Source: Kribbella pittospori (GTDB lineage: Bacteria > Actinomycetota > Actinomycetes > Propionibacteriales > Kribbellaceae). Taken from it: a stretch of DNA of 33,331 bases. The position numbers were made by a program, and so were the translations under genes. The notes under the pieces are model-generated. The model ran no database searches, was not told where the DNA came from, and saw nothing but the letters and a program-made list of their open reading frames with translations. Positions 23,127 through 32,289 of this stretch are shown here, one piece after another; the first letter of the stretch is position 1, and each line of letters begins with the position of its first letter. Location: positions 1 to 33,331 of the forward strand of contig NZ_SJKB01000036.1 of assembly GCF_004331465.1 (NCBI RefSeq). The letters run 5' to 3'.

Positions 23127-24532
23127 ACCACGACCGTCGCCGACCAGATCCTCCGCCGCCTTCGCGAATGGGACGTCGAGCACGTCTTCGGGTACGCCGG
23201 TGACGGCATCAACGGACTGCTGTCGACCTGGGAACGGGCCGAGGACCAACCGCGGTTCGTGCAGGCGCGGCACGAGGAGATGGCGGCCTTCGAGGCGGTC
23301 GGCTACGCCAAGTTCACCGGACGCGTCGGTGTCTGTACGGCGACCGGCGGCCCTGGCGCGATCCACCTGCTGAACGGTCTGTACGACCAAGCTCGACCAC
23401 GTCCCTGTGGTGGCGATCGTCGGTCAGACAGCTCGTAGCGCGATGGGTGGCAGCTACCAGCAGGAGGTCGATCTGCACACCCTGTTCAAGGACGTTGCGG
23501 GTGACTACTGCCAGACGGTGATGGTGCCGGAGCAGTTGCCGAACGTGCTCGACCGGGCGATCCGGATCGCGGCCACCCGGCGTACCGTGACGGCGCTCAT
23601 CGTGCCGGCGGATCTGCAGGAGCTGGAGTACACGCCGCCGTCGCATGCCTTCAAGATGATCCCGTCGAGCCTGGATCTGGCGTGGTCCGCGCCGGTTCCG
23701 CCGACGGATCAGCTCGAGCGGGCCGACGAGATCACGCAGCTGGCGGATCTGGTCGGTGCTGGTGTGGCCAAGGCGTTGCTGGGCAAGGATGTGCTGTCTG
23801 ATGAGTTGCCATGGGTGACGGGTTCGATCGGTTTGCTGGGCACGCAGCCGTCGTACGAGCTGATGATGGAGTGCGACACGTTTGCTGGTCGTCGGGTCGA
23901 ACTTCCCGTAGTCGCAGTTCCTGCCGCCGTTCGGGCAGGCGCGGGCGATCCAGATCGACCATGATCCGACGATGATCGGGATGCGGTACCCGTTCGAGGT
24001 GAACCTGGTCGGTGACTCGGCCCGGACGCTGCACGAGTTGCTGACCTTGGTGCGGCCGACGAACGATCGGTCGTGGCGCGACGACATCGAGGCCAAGGTG
24101 GCGCGCTGGTGGGAGGTCATGCCGCGCCGGGCCTACACCTCGGCGGATCCGATCAATCCCGAGCTGGTCTTCCATGAGCTGTCCCAGCGGTTACCGGATG
24201 ACGCCATCATTGCCGCGGACTCGGGTTACGCCGGCTACGCGAAGTTGCTCGGGTTGCGCGGTGTCACGGCCGAGAAGCCGGAAGACGTCGTACCGGCGTG
24301 GGAGGAGGCGCTCGCCTCGGATCGGCCGTGTGTGGTTGAGTTCCGTACCGATCCGGCGGTGCCGCCGATCCCGCCGCACGCGAGCTGGGACCAGATCGAG
24401 AAGGCACTCGAGTCGATCATCCGTGGTGACAGCGACCGCGTCGGCATGATCAAGGAAGGCTTCAAGTCCAAGGTCCAGGAAGTCCTGCCAGGCGGTAAGC
24501 ACCCGGCGGGCCAGGACTACGACGACTCGTGA
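23127..24532 (+). pseudogene. thiamine-diphosphate enzyme of the pyruvate oxidase / acetolactate synthase family, lacking the TPP motif
   Basis: N-terminal domain: TTVADQILRRLREWDVEHVF, then GYAGDGINGLL and QARHEEMAAFEAVGYAKFTG with the catalytic Glu of the HEEMAAF block. A two-base loss near 23388 and another shift near 23925 change the frame; in between are KLDHVPVVAIVGQTARSAMG and VMVPEQLPNVLDRAIRIAAT. The C-terminal part reads IIAADSGYAGYAKLLGLRGV, where the family has about 110 more residues carrying the GDG...N motif that binds Mg-thiamine diphosphate. It resembles pyruvate:quinone oxidoreductase-type proteins. No start codon is present at the expected place. Clearly inactive. Confidence 0.88.
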
Positions 24533-24569
24533 TCATGCGGAGCGACAGATCGCACCGCCTCCGGCCGTC

Positions 24570-25265
24570 GGCCTCGGCACGATCGAGAACGTGCGTGCAT
24601 CGGCGTACACCATTCCGACCGATTCACCCGAAGGCGACGGTACGTTCGCCTGGAACAGCACGACGTTGGTTCTGGTCGAAACCGATGCAGGTGGGCAGCC
24701 GCCGCCTGCGTCGACGTGGTGGAAGGCCAGCTCGCCGGCGTGGTCGAGGGCAGGGATGCCTCGGGTGTCGGCGGATGCTGGACCGCGATGCGGTCCACCT
24801 TGCGGAACGTCGGATGCCCGGGCGTCGCCGGGATGGCCTTGTCGGCGGTCGATTGCGCGCTGTGGGACCTGAAGGCCAAGCCTCTCGGCCAACCGTTGCA
24901 GCGGTTGCTCGGCGCCGTTCACGACGACGTTCCCGTCGACGGCAGCGGCGGCTTCACGACGTACGACGATCGGCAGCTCGAACGGCAGCTGTCCCAGTGG
25001 GTGAACGCCGAGCGGATTCCCCGGGTGAAGGTCAAGATCGGCGAGTCCCGCCGTTCCGATCCGGAGCGTGATCTTCGGCGGGTGGCGTTCGCCCGCGAGA
25101 TCATCGGCCCGGCGACCGAGCTGTTCGTCGACGCCAACGGCGCCTACAACGTCGGCCAGGCGCGACGGGTCGCCGAGCGGTTGGCGTCGTACGACGTGAC
25201 GTGGTTCGAGGAGCCGGTGTCGTCGGACGATCTGAGCGGGCTGCGGTCGGTGCACTCGGTCCCGG
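24570..25265 (+). pseudogene. mandelate racemase / muconate-lactonizing enzyme family remnant
   Basis: It opens with GTIENVRASAYTIPTDSPEG and NSTTLVLVETDAGG (capping domain). After a shift near 24700 it continues VVEGQLAGVVEGRD, GVAGMALSAVDCALWDLKAK, RVKVKIGESR with the K-x-K acid/base pair, LFVDANGAYNVGQARRVAER with the first metal ligand Asp, and VTWFEEPVSSDDLSGL with the second ligand Glu. Homology ends near 25265, so the third metal ligand and the remaining barrel strands are lost. Enolase-superfamily enzymes abstract a proton next to a carboxylate, usually of sugar acids. Confidence 0.85.
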
Positions 25266-25415
25266 CCTTGTCTGGTTGCCGGACACCGCCGCCTACCGGG
25301 TTTGACTCCCCACGAGCGGTTCGCCGGCGGTCACCCATGATCGAACCAGCGACCGTTCTCGTCGGGGCCGAGAGGGAGACACAACAGCCTTCACGGTGAT
25401 TCTCTTCAGTTGCGA

Positions 25416-25886
25416 TTACGGGCGCTCCAGGCCGTGCAGTACGGCTGCGGTGACGGCGCCGTACGCGAGGTGAGGAGCAACATCGGCCAGCCAGTCTGTG
25501 GCTTTCCAGGAGCGGGGGTCTGTGATGCCGAGGGCCACCATGGATGCATTGGTACCGGCCATCGCGCCCACGCCGGCGATCAGGGCCGTTGCCGGCGCCG
25601 GCAACCGCAGGCCGAAGGCCCGGCTCAGGCCGAGAACGGCGGCGATGCCGACACCTGTGCTGATGCCCAGCAGCGCGCCGAGACCGGTTTGGCGGTTCTC
25701 GCGGGCCTCGTCGTCCCCCGGGATGCTTACGCCGGTCCGGTCGGATAGGTCCCGTACCGCATCTTCGGGTACGGTGCTGGCCGGTCGACCGCGGGCAACC
25801 ATGTCGAGGTACGTCACGGCGTTCAACGCGGTTGTTCCCGCGGCTCCTGCGGCGATACCCGCGCGAAGCGAGCTCCAGACGTTCAT
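25416..25886 (-). CDS. small membrane protein, function unknown
   Basis: 156 residues. An N-terminal hydrophobic segment (SLRAGIAAGAAGTTALNAVT) is followed by a soluble stretch, then two glycine/alanine-rich helices at about 66-85 (GLGALLGISTGVGIAAVLGL) and 94-115 (PAPATALIAGVGAMAGTNAS), and a final hydrophobic segment (LAYGAVTAAVLHGL). No family I can name, but such proteins are frequent in actinobacteria. Its ATG overlaps the stop of the upstream acidic-protein gene (25883-25886), so the pair is an operon. Confidence 0.7.
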   Translation of the reverse strand: MNVWSSLRAGIAAGAAGTTALNAVTYLDMVARGRPASTVPEDAVRDLSDRTGVSIPGDDEARENRQTGLGALLGISTGVGIAAVLGLSRAFGLRLPAPATALIAGVGAMAGTNASMVALGITDPRSWKATDWLADVAPHLAYGAVTAAVLHGLERP

Positions 25887-26125
25887 TTCTCGGAGTTCTT
25901 GCTGTTCGCTCTGGCTTCCGCGCCGTCCTCGCGGGAGTCGGTGTCGTCGCCGGCGACGCGGCCGACGAACTCGGTGCTGCGGCCTGTGCCGGTGGTGGTC
26001 GGGGTGTCGCCCTGTGGGTCTCCGCCCTCAGCTCGAGTGATCGCCGTACTGGCGTCCGCAGGTGCGTCGGCCTCGTTGAGGCGGTGCGTGAGTCGCCAGC
26101 GCTTGAAGCGTTCCCAGATCGACAT
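25883..26125 (-). CDS. small hydrophilic protein, first gene of the two-gene operon
   Basis: 80 residues from ATG 26125, chosen because GGAG lies eight bases upstream. The beginning is basic (SIWERFKRWRLTHRLNEADA); the rest is acidic and low-complexity (EGGDPQGDTPTTTGTGR, GDDTDSREDGAEARANSKNS). It is probably disordered. It overlaps the membrane-protein gene by four bases. Unknown function. Confidence 0.55.
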   Translation of the reverse strand: MSIWERFKRWRLTHRLNEADAPADASTAITRAEGGDPQGDTPTTTGTGRSTEFVGRVAGDDTDSREDGAEARANSKNSEK

Positions 26126-26249
26126 CGGCGTGCTCCGGTTCCTCGAGAATACCTTCGGCATGCCGGTGCCCGTGGCAATGGGGAGGAAACGCGCCCTGCG
26201 ATGGTTGGCGCCCGGTTGCATGCGATCGGTTGGGGTGGGTTCGGCAGTC

Positions 26250-26552
26250 GCACTTGATACAGCGCTGTCGGAGCGCGACCGGGCGTTCCTGATCGGCGCT
26301 CATCAGTCGGACCTGGCAGAGACCGCTGCCGGAAAGCTGGCCCAGTCCAAGGCGCAGGACCCTGAGGTGAAAGGACCTCGGCGCGATGTTGGTTGCCGAT
26401 CACACCAAGCTGGACGCGCTGCAGAAGGTCGCCGCCTCGGTGAAGGGGTCGTTGCCCCCAGCTCCGAATGCGGAGCAGCGCGCGCCATGCAGGCCGGCGT
26501 CGAGGTGAACGCCTGCTGCGCGCTCCAGTTGATGAAGGCCTCCCCGGGCTAG
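26250..26552 (+). pseudogene. DUF4142-type protein remnant
   Basis: LDTALSERDRAFLIGAHQSD then LAETAAGKLAQSKAQDPEVK match the first two helices of DUF4142, a ferritin-like helical domain of secreted or membrane-anchored proteins. After a one-base shift near 26370 the frame continues DLGAMLVADHTKLDALQKVA and ASVKGSLPPAPNAEQR. The rest is out of frame and short. There is no signal peptide, and the final helices are missing. Confidence 0.75.
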
Positions 26553-26559
26553 CGATACG

Positions 26560-29070
26560 ATGAGTAGCCATCCTCCGTCGGACGGTTTCAGGGCTGATTC
26601 GCCGGGGTACCGCGCGCGCATGGGAAGTGTCGACCGGATAGCGGAGCCCTGGGGTACGCGTACGCCGTACGGCTCGGGGGGTGAGTGGCCGGTGCGGGTT
26701 GATACCCGGCTGGACGATGGGTTGGACGAAGCTGACGTCGATCGGTGGGTGCAGTCCGCGACGATCCTGCATTCGAATGGTGACGGGTTGGACATCGCGG
26801 TCAAGGCCGGCCGGATCGTCGGGGTGCGTGGCCGGGCCGTGGATCGGGTCAATCACGGCCGGCTTGGTCCGAAGGATCTGTTCGGGTATCAGGCGAACAA
26901 CTCACCGGATCGGCTGACTACCCCGCTGATTCGCCGCGACGGTGAGTTGGTGGAGACCGATTGGGAGACCGCGATGACGGCGGTCGTCGGGCGGACGAAG
27001 GAGCTGCTGGCCGAGCGTGGTCCGAGCGCGGTCGGCTTCTACACCACCGGTCAGCTGTTCCTGGAGGAGTACTACACCCTGGCCCTGATCGGTCACGGCG
27101 GTATCGGCACGAACCATATGGACGGCAACACCAGGCTGTGTACGGCGACAGCCGCGGAGGCCCTGAAGGAGTCGTTCGCGAGTGATGGTCAGCCGGGTTC
27201 CTACACCGACATCGATCACGCCGATGTCATCGCGCTGTACGGCCACAACATGGCCGAGACCCAAACCGTTCTCTGGGCGCGGATCCTGGACCGCCTGGCC
27301 GGCCCGAATCCGCCGCAGGTCATCTGCGTCGACCCGCGCCGTACGCCCGTCGCGGCGGCCGCCACAGTCCACCTCGCACCCAAGCCCGGAACGAACGTCG
27401 CGTTGGTGAACGCGCTGTTGCACGAGATCATCGCCAACGACTGGATCGACTGCGACTACATCGACCAACACACCGTCGGGTACGACGAGCTCGAGAAGCA
27501 GGTGGCCGACTGCGACCCGGACTGGGCCGCTGCCGTCTGCGACATACCGGCAGGCGACATTCGGGACGCGGCCCGGATCCTCGGCCAAGCCGAACGGTTG
27601 CTCTCGACCGTGCTGCAAGGGTTCTACCAGTCACATCAGGCGACCGCGGCCTCGGTGCAGGTCAACAACATCAACCTCGTCCGGGGCATGCTCGGCAAAC
27701 CCGGGTGCGGGATCCTGCAGATGAACGGTCAGCCCACCGCGCAGAACACCCGCGAGTGCGGCGCCGACGGTGACCTTCCGGGGTTCCGGAACTGGGCCAA
27801 CGACCAGCACGTCAGCGATCTGGCCAAGGTCTGGAACGTCGAGCCGGCCCAGATCCCGCACTACTCCGAGCCGACTCACTTGATGCAGATGATGCGCTAT
27901 GTCGAGGATGGCTCGATCCGGTTCTTGTACGTCAGCGGCACCAATCCGGCGGTTTCGCTGCCCCAGCTGGCCCGGATCCGCGAGATCCTGTCCCAGGAGC
28001 GGTTGTTCCTGGTCGTCCAGGACATCTTCTTGTCCGAGACCGCGCAGCTGGCCGACGTGGTCCTGCCCGCGGCGACGTGGGGTGAGAAGACCGGCACGTT
28101 CACCAACGCCGACCGGACCGTTCATCTGTCGGAGCAGGCGGTCGATCCGCCCGGGCAGGCTCGGGCCGATCTGGACATCTTCATCGACTACGCACGGCGA
28201 CTGGGCCTGAAAGACAAGGACGGTCAGCCGTTGGTGAAGTGGACCGACGCCGAGGGTGCCTTCGAGGGCTGGAAGCGGTGCAGTGCTGGCCGTCCCTGTG
28301 ACTACACCGGGCTAACCTACGAGAAGCTGCGTGGTGGGAGCGGTATCCAGTGGCCGTGCAACGATGAGCACCCGGACGGCACTGAGCGCATCTATCTGGA
28401 TGGTGAGTTCTGGAGTTCACCGTCGTACTGCGAGAGCTACGGCAAGGACCTGCTCACCGGCGCGCCGTTGGACCCGGTGGAGTACAAGGCCATGAACCCC
28501 TCCGGCAAGGCGGTACTCAAGGCAGCCGAATACCTGCCGCCGCATGAGCCGCCGACGCCTGAGTACCCCTATTTGCTGACCACCGGCCGGACGCTGTACC
28601 ACTTCCACACTCGCACGAAGACAGGTCGGGTTCCGCAACTACAGAGCGCCGCGCCGGATGTCTGGGTGGAGATGTCCGCGGTGGACACCGAGCAACTCGG
28701 GTGGAGCGAGGGTGACGTGCTGCGGGTGTCCACGCCGCGTGGCAGCGTCGAGGCGCGACTGCGGATCAGCAGTATCCGGCCGTCGACGCTCTTCCTGCCG
28801 TTCCACTACGGGTATTGGGACGCTTCGGATGGCCGTCATCATCGCGCCGCGAACGAGTTGACGATCACCGACTGGGATCCGGCGTCGAAGCAGCCGTTAT
28901 TCAAGTCTGCCGCGGCGCGCGTCGAGCGGATCAGCCTTGGCGACGGTCCGTCGGCGGCGCCGACTACAACGGGCTCCAAACCCTTCGCCCACGGCTTGGT
29001 CCCGGACACCCGAGGCGGCGCTCAGGCCATGGTGACCGAGCAGCTCGCAGGTGAGGAGAGCAGAGAATGA
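26560..29070 (+). CDS. molybdopterin oxidoreductase (formate dehydrogenase / nitrate reductase-like) without N-terminal Fe-S cysteines
   Basis: 836 residues. Molybdopterin oxidoreductase domain at about 65-560, with DGNTRLCTATAAEALKESFA holding Cys194, the probable Mo ligand, then GHNMAETQTVLWARILDRLA, CVDPRRTPVA, GCGILQMNGQPTAQNTRECG and ADVVLPAATWGEKTGTFTNA. The dinucleotide-binding domain at about 690-810 includes LLTTGRTLYHFHTRTKTGRV. At the place of the usual C-x2-C-x3-C cluster motif it reads ATILHSNGDGLDIAV: Thr68, His71 and Asp75 stand where cysteines would be, and the fourth position is Gly103. Cytosolic, no Tat signal. ATG 26560 and ATG 26620 are both possible. It overlaps the next gene by ATGA. 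Confidence 0.88.
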   Translation: MSSHPPSDGFRADSPGYRARMGSVDRIAEPWGTRTPYGSGGEWPVRVDTRLDDGLDEADVDRWVQSATILHSNGDGLDIAVKAGRIVGVRGRAVDRVNHGRLGPKDLFGYQANNSPDRLTTPLIRRDGELVETDWETAMTAVVGRTKELLAERGPSAVGFYTTGQLFLEEYYTLALIGHGGIGTNHMDGNTRLCTATAAEALKESFASDGQPGSYTDIDHADVIALYGHNMAETQTVLWARILDRLAGPNPPQVICVDPRRTPVAAAATVHLAPKPGTNVALVNALLHEIIANDWIDCDYIDQHTVGYDELEKQVADCDPDWAAAVCDIPAGDIRDAARILGQAERLLSTVLQGFYQSHQATAASVQVNNINLVRGMLGKPGCGILQMNGQPTAQNTRECGADGDLPGFRNWANDQHVSDLAKVWNVEPAQIPHYSEPTHLMQMMRYVEDGSIRFLYVSGTNPAVSLPQLARIREILSQERLFLVVQDIFLSETAQLADVVLPAATWGEKTGTFTNADRTVHLSEQAVDPPGQARADLDIFIDYARRLGLKDKDGQPLVKWTDAEGAFEGWKRCSAGRPCDYTGLTYEKLRGGSGIQWPCNDEHPDGTERIYLDGEFWSSPSYCESYGKDLLTGAPLDPVEYKAMNPSGKAVLKAAEYLPPHEPPTPEYPYLLTTGRTLYHFHTRTKTGRVPQLQSAAPDVWVEMSAVDTEQLGWSEGDVLRVSTPRGSVEARLRISSIRPSTLFLPFHYGYWDASDGRHHRAANELTITDWDPASKQPLFKSAAARVERISLGDGPSAAPTTTGSKPFAHGLVPDTRGGAQAMVTEQLAGEESRE

Positions 29071-29558
29071 GCGACAAGGTGGGAATGGCCATCGCCGAGC
29101 TGCACACCGCCGAGAACGATCTCGCGGCCGAGTTGCTGCAGGCATCGCAGCGGCACAAGGCCGATCATGACATCTTCTACCTCGGCACGGACCTGGCCCG
29201 GTGGTCACAGGAGCACGTCCGGGAACTCGCGGCACACGGCAAGAACTACGGTGTCGAGCTCGACGCCGAACCTGAGGACGACACGACCCTGGCGGCGATG
29301 ATCCGGCAGAAGAGTTCGGAGCTGATCGGCCGTCGCCACGATCCGGCGCTGCTGTTGTTGAGGGATCTGCGCGAGATCCACCGCAAGGCGGCCGGCGTCT
29401 CGCTGGACTGGGAGATCCTGGCCCAGACCGCGCAGGCACTCAAGGACAACGAACTCCTCTCGCTGTCGATGAAGTGTCACCCCCAGACCCTGCGGCAGAT
29501 GCGTTGGGCGAACGCGATGCTGAAGTCGAACGCCGCCCAGATCATGGTGACCCCTTAG
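29067..29558 (+). CDS. helical protein coupled to the molybdoenzyme, possibly ferritin-like
   Basis: 163 residues, nearly all helical by composition. The start SDKVGMAIAELHTAENDLAA carries an Ala-rich helix with E and H spaced i/i+2, and RHKADHDIFYLGTDLARWSQ then EHVRELAAHGKNYG gives more His/Glu pairs that could bind metal, as in DUF892 or other ferritin-like folds. The second half (LLLLRDLREIHRKAAGVSLD, ILAQTAQALKDNELLSLSMK) forms further helices. No family was recognised with confidence. The four-base overlap with the molybdoenzyme suggests a stoichiometric partner, perhaps an electron-transfer or assembly subunit. Confidence 0.7.
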   Translation: MSDKVGMAIAELHTAENDLAAELLQASQRHKADHDIFYLGTDLARWSQEHVRELAAHGKNYGVELDAEPEDDTTLAAMIRQKSSELIGRRHDPALLLLRDLREIHRKAAGVSLDWEILAQTAQALKDNELLSLSMKCHPQTLRQMRWANAMLKSNAAQIMVTP

Positions 29559-30017
29559 TACGCGGCGCCGGTCCGAGGCCTCGGCGTCGAGATCGCCCGC
29601 GACGATCATGTGACCAGACAGCTCCTTGAGGTGTCGCGCGACCGTCTGCAGATCTGGTCTGGCGTCGGGCGTGGCAGCCCGGTGCGAAGCCAGTCACACA
29701 AATGACCAACCGGGCCCGGCTCGTTGAACGGTTGAATCCAGCATGCGCGGGCAACCACGAGTCCAGACTGCTTGAGGGGGCAGCCGACGATCCGGTCGAC
29801 CGCCTATGGAATCGGCCCAAGTCCCGGGCCGCGGCCCCTCAACGGCGTCGGCGGGTGACCGGAGCTCACCGCGGTTTTGAGTCTGGCCGGTGGGGTACCT
29901 GTGTCCTGCCTCCACCCAAGACGATCGCGCGGCCGTCCCGGGAGTGGAGGCCCAACAGCTACTGCCCGCTAACAGCCCTGTCGCAGTGGTCCCCGTAGCC
30001 AACCGACGGAGAGCCTG
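29559..30017. other. gene-poor stretch
   Basis: About 460 bases with only short open frames of unconvincing composition. A GGAGAG at 30008-30013 forms the ribosome site of the next gene. No hairpin or family scrap could be recognised. Confidence 0.45.
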
Positions 30018-30938
30018 GTGCATCAGCCGTCTGGCGACCTGAAGTCAGCGCCAGTCGTTCGAGGCAGGCTGCTGAACCTGAAATGGGTCTTTACCGAACT
30101 TCTCGCCGGCCCGCTGAACCCGCTTTGTTCCGCCAGTGCTGGGTACTCCTTGAGTATGCACAGACCGCCACGCATGCCTGAGCAGATGCTGATGCGGTAC
30201 GCCGATGTACCCGAGGGCCGTATGCGCAGCCGGGTACTCGGGGAGCCGCGCGCGGGCATGCCGCCGGTCGTGGTTGTCCAGGGCATGGCCGTCTCGGACT
30301 ACCTACTGCCGGCGTGCGCGGCTGTGGGTGAGTGGACGCAGATCTTCCTTCTTGACCTCCCCGGCTACGCCGGCAGCGGACAGCCGACGCACTACCTCGA
30401 CGTCCGCGGATACGGTGAGGCGGTGGCCCATTGGCTGGAGGCCGCCGCCCTCGACCACGTCGTGGTCGTGGGGCACTCCAGCGGCACCCAGGTCGCCGCC
30501 TGGGCCGGTGTCCTGTGTCCTGAGCGGGTGGCGGCGGTCTGCCTGGCCAGCCCCACGGTGGATCCCGTCGCGCGCTCGTTGCCGCGGCTGCTGCTGCGCT
30601 GGCGCCTCGACGGGCGCTACCCGACGCCAGGCCTGCAGCAGAACCATGTGCCCGAATGGAAGCGCGCTGGCGTCCGCGGCCTTGCGCATCTGCTAAGGGT
30701 GCACCTGGCGGACAAGCTGGAGGAGCAGGTGGCTGAGCTCTCGATGCCGGTGCTGATCATCAAGGGAACGGACGACCGCATCAGCACCGACCGCTGGGTC
30801 AACGAACTGGGCCAGGCCGCCGTGGAGGGCGAGGTCGCGACAGTGCCAGGACCTCACACATTCACCTGGGTCGACCCGCACGCTTGGTCGCAGCCACTCC
30901 AGCGGCTCGCCAGACGCACGGCAGGATCACGGCCGTGA
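30018..30938 (+). CDS. alpha/beta hydrolase
   Basis: 306 residues from GTG 30018 (GGAGAG four bases upstream); ATG 30156 is a possible internal start that would remove a 46-residue extension of unclear nature. The alpha/beta-hydrolase fold: oxyanion strand PPVVVVQGMAVSDYLLPACA, LLDLPGYAGSGQPTHYLDVR, the nucleophile elbow VVVVGHSSGTQVAAWAGVLC with Ser154, an acid in LIIKGTDDRISTDRWVNELG and the catalytic His in VPGPHTFTWVDPHAW. It hydrolyses an ester, epoxide or related bond; the substrate is unknown. Its TGA overlaps the GTG of the following gene (GTGA, 30935-30938). Confidence 0.85.
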   Translation: MHQPSGDLKSAPVVRGRLLNLKWVFTELLAGPLNPLCSASAGYSLSMHRPPRMPEQMLMRYADVPEGRMRSRVLGEPRAGMPPVVVVQGMAVSDYLLPACAAVGEWTQIFLLDLPGYAGSGQPTHYLDVRGYGEAVAHWLEAAALDHVVVVGHSSGTQVAAWAGVLCPERVAAVCLASPTVDPVARSLPRLLLRWRLDGRYPTPGLQQNHVPEWKRAGVRGLAHLLRVHLADKLEEQVAELSMPVLIIKGTDDRISTDRWVNELGQAAVEGEVATVPGPHTFTWVDPHAWSQPLQRLARRTAGSRP

Positions 30939-32260
30939 CCGTGCGCCCCCAGCGCTCCATCGCGGCGTTCGACTCGGCGACCGCCATGCTCCTGGCGTTG
31001 TCGCGGGCGCTCGAGGAAAGGCCGTTCGAATACCTCGGTCAGTCCCCGATGACGGCTCCGCTCGTCTACGCGAGCCGACTCCTTCCGCTCCCGCTCCGCC
31101 GTCGGGTCTACGCCTTCGTCACCGGCTCAGAGGGCTTGCCACCGAGACGCCTCCCCGAAGTGGAACTGGAACAAGTGGCTGCCTGGGCGGTTCATCAGTA
31201 CCCCCAGCGGCAATACCCCGCGGTCGTCGTGGGCTCCTCCAACGGAGCGCTCACCCACCTGTACGCCGCCTGCGGCATCCCATGGCTACCCCAGACATGG
31301 CTCGTGCCAGTACGCCGTCGATGGGCCGACCCAGACGACGTGCGCGGCGCCCTCGACTTCGGTGTGCAGCATGCGTCGCCGCTGCTGCGCAACAACGCGA
31401 CAGTCGGACTCCACGCCATGCACGACCCGAACCAGGACGCCCTCAGCGCCTCACAGATGGCCTACTTCCGCATCAAATGGCATGCGCTGCCACCGGCATA
31501 CCAGCACTTCCTCACCCACCGGCTCCAGCCGCACGCTCCAATCATCGTGGCGCGTGACGCGTCCACATGGCCAGTCACTCGTGTCATGGACCACCACGTG
31601 TTCCAGTTCGGCGCCCAGGGCGGGATGAGCCCGGACCAGTACCAGGCACTCCCTGGCGCTCTGGAAACCAACGACGAGGTGGCAGAAGCTGAGTGGGGGT
31701 TCGACGACGAACTGCTGGAGCACATCCGCTCGTACGCCGACAAGCACGAGCATCCGGTCGTCGAGCTGCGCTACCGCCATCCCCAGGATCCGGCAGCAGC
31801 GGTAGCCGACACGTACGCCGCCTGGCTTCGACGACATGACATCGAGCCGAATCGGCTGCTGGTCAGCTCCTTCATCGTCCTCGACCCCTGGCAGACCATC
31901 GACACCGCGTCAGTCCCGTATTGGACCTACTTTCCAACCAGCCAGGGCGCGCACGCTCTGTCCGACTACCTCGACGGCCACACCTTCGACGAAATCGACA
32001 TCATGCTCTTCAGCCACGGGACCCGCTCCCGCGGCCTTGCGGAAGCCGACTGCTGGCAGCAGCTCGCGAACCGCGCCCGGCGGCGCGGGCGTCTGCTGGG
32101 GGTGGAGCGGTCGGCGTTTCCAGCGGACTTCAGCACATTCGCGCGCTACACCCCAGCACTGCGCCGGCTGCCACGCGGGAGACGGCCGCAGTCACCGCTG
32201 TCTGTGGAGACGGCACTCCTGGGTCTGAGCGAATCCGAGCGGATCTCCGTACGCGGCTGA
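30935..32260 (+). CDS. large unrecognised protein with a GxSxG-like motif, coupled to the hydrolase
   Basis: 441 residues from GTG 30935, overlapping the hydrolase stop by four bases; a start at 30884 is possible but the overlap favours 30935. The sequence is well formed but I recognise no family. QYPAVVVGSSNGALTHLYAA resembles a nucleophile elbow (Gly-Ser-Ser102-Asn-Gly), followed by many conserved-looking Trp/Tyr/His blocks: WLPQTWLVPVRRRWADPDDV, TVGLHAMHDPNQDALSASQM, TRVMDHHVFQFGAQGGMSPD and FIVLDPWQTIDTASVPYWTY. No membrane helix or signal. It could be a divergent second alpha/beta-fold protein working with its neighbour. Confidence 0.8.
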   Translation: MTVRPQRSIAAFDSATAMLLALSRALEERPFEYLGQSPMTAPLVYASRLLPLPLRRRVYAFVTGSEGLPPRRLPEVELEQVAAWAVHQYPQRQYPAVVVGSSNGALTHLYAACGIPWLPQTWLVPVRRRWADPDDVRGALDFGVQHASPLLRNNATVGLHAMHDPNQDALSASQMAYFRIKWHALPPAYQHFLTHRLQPHAPIIVARDASTWPVTRVMDHHVFQFGAQGGMSPDQYQALPGALETNDEVAEAEWGFDDELLEHIRSYADKHEHPVVELRYRHPQDPAAAVADTYAAWLRRHDIEPNRLLVSSFIVLDPWQTIDTASVPYWTYFPTSQGAHALSDYLDGHTFDEIDIMLFSHGTRSRGLAEADCWQQLANRARRRGRLLGVERSAFPADFSTFARYTPALRRLPRGRRPQSPLSVETALLGLSESERISVRG

Positions 32261-32289
32261 CCCGGTTGCGGCGCCGATGACTTCGTCGA

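Noticed and set aside
25144..26856. 570-residue minus-strand frame
   Set aside because: Long open frames are expected by chance at this GC content; it overlaps five better-supported genes and reads as Arg/Pro-rich noise.
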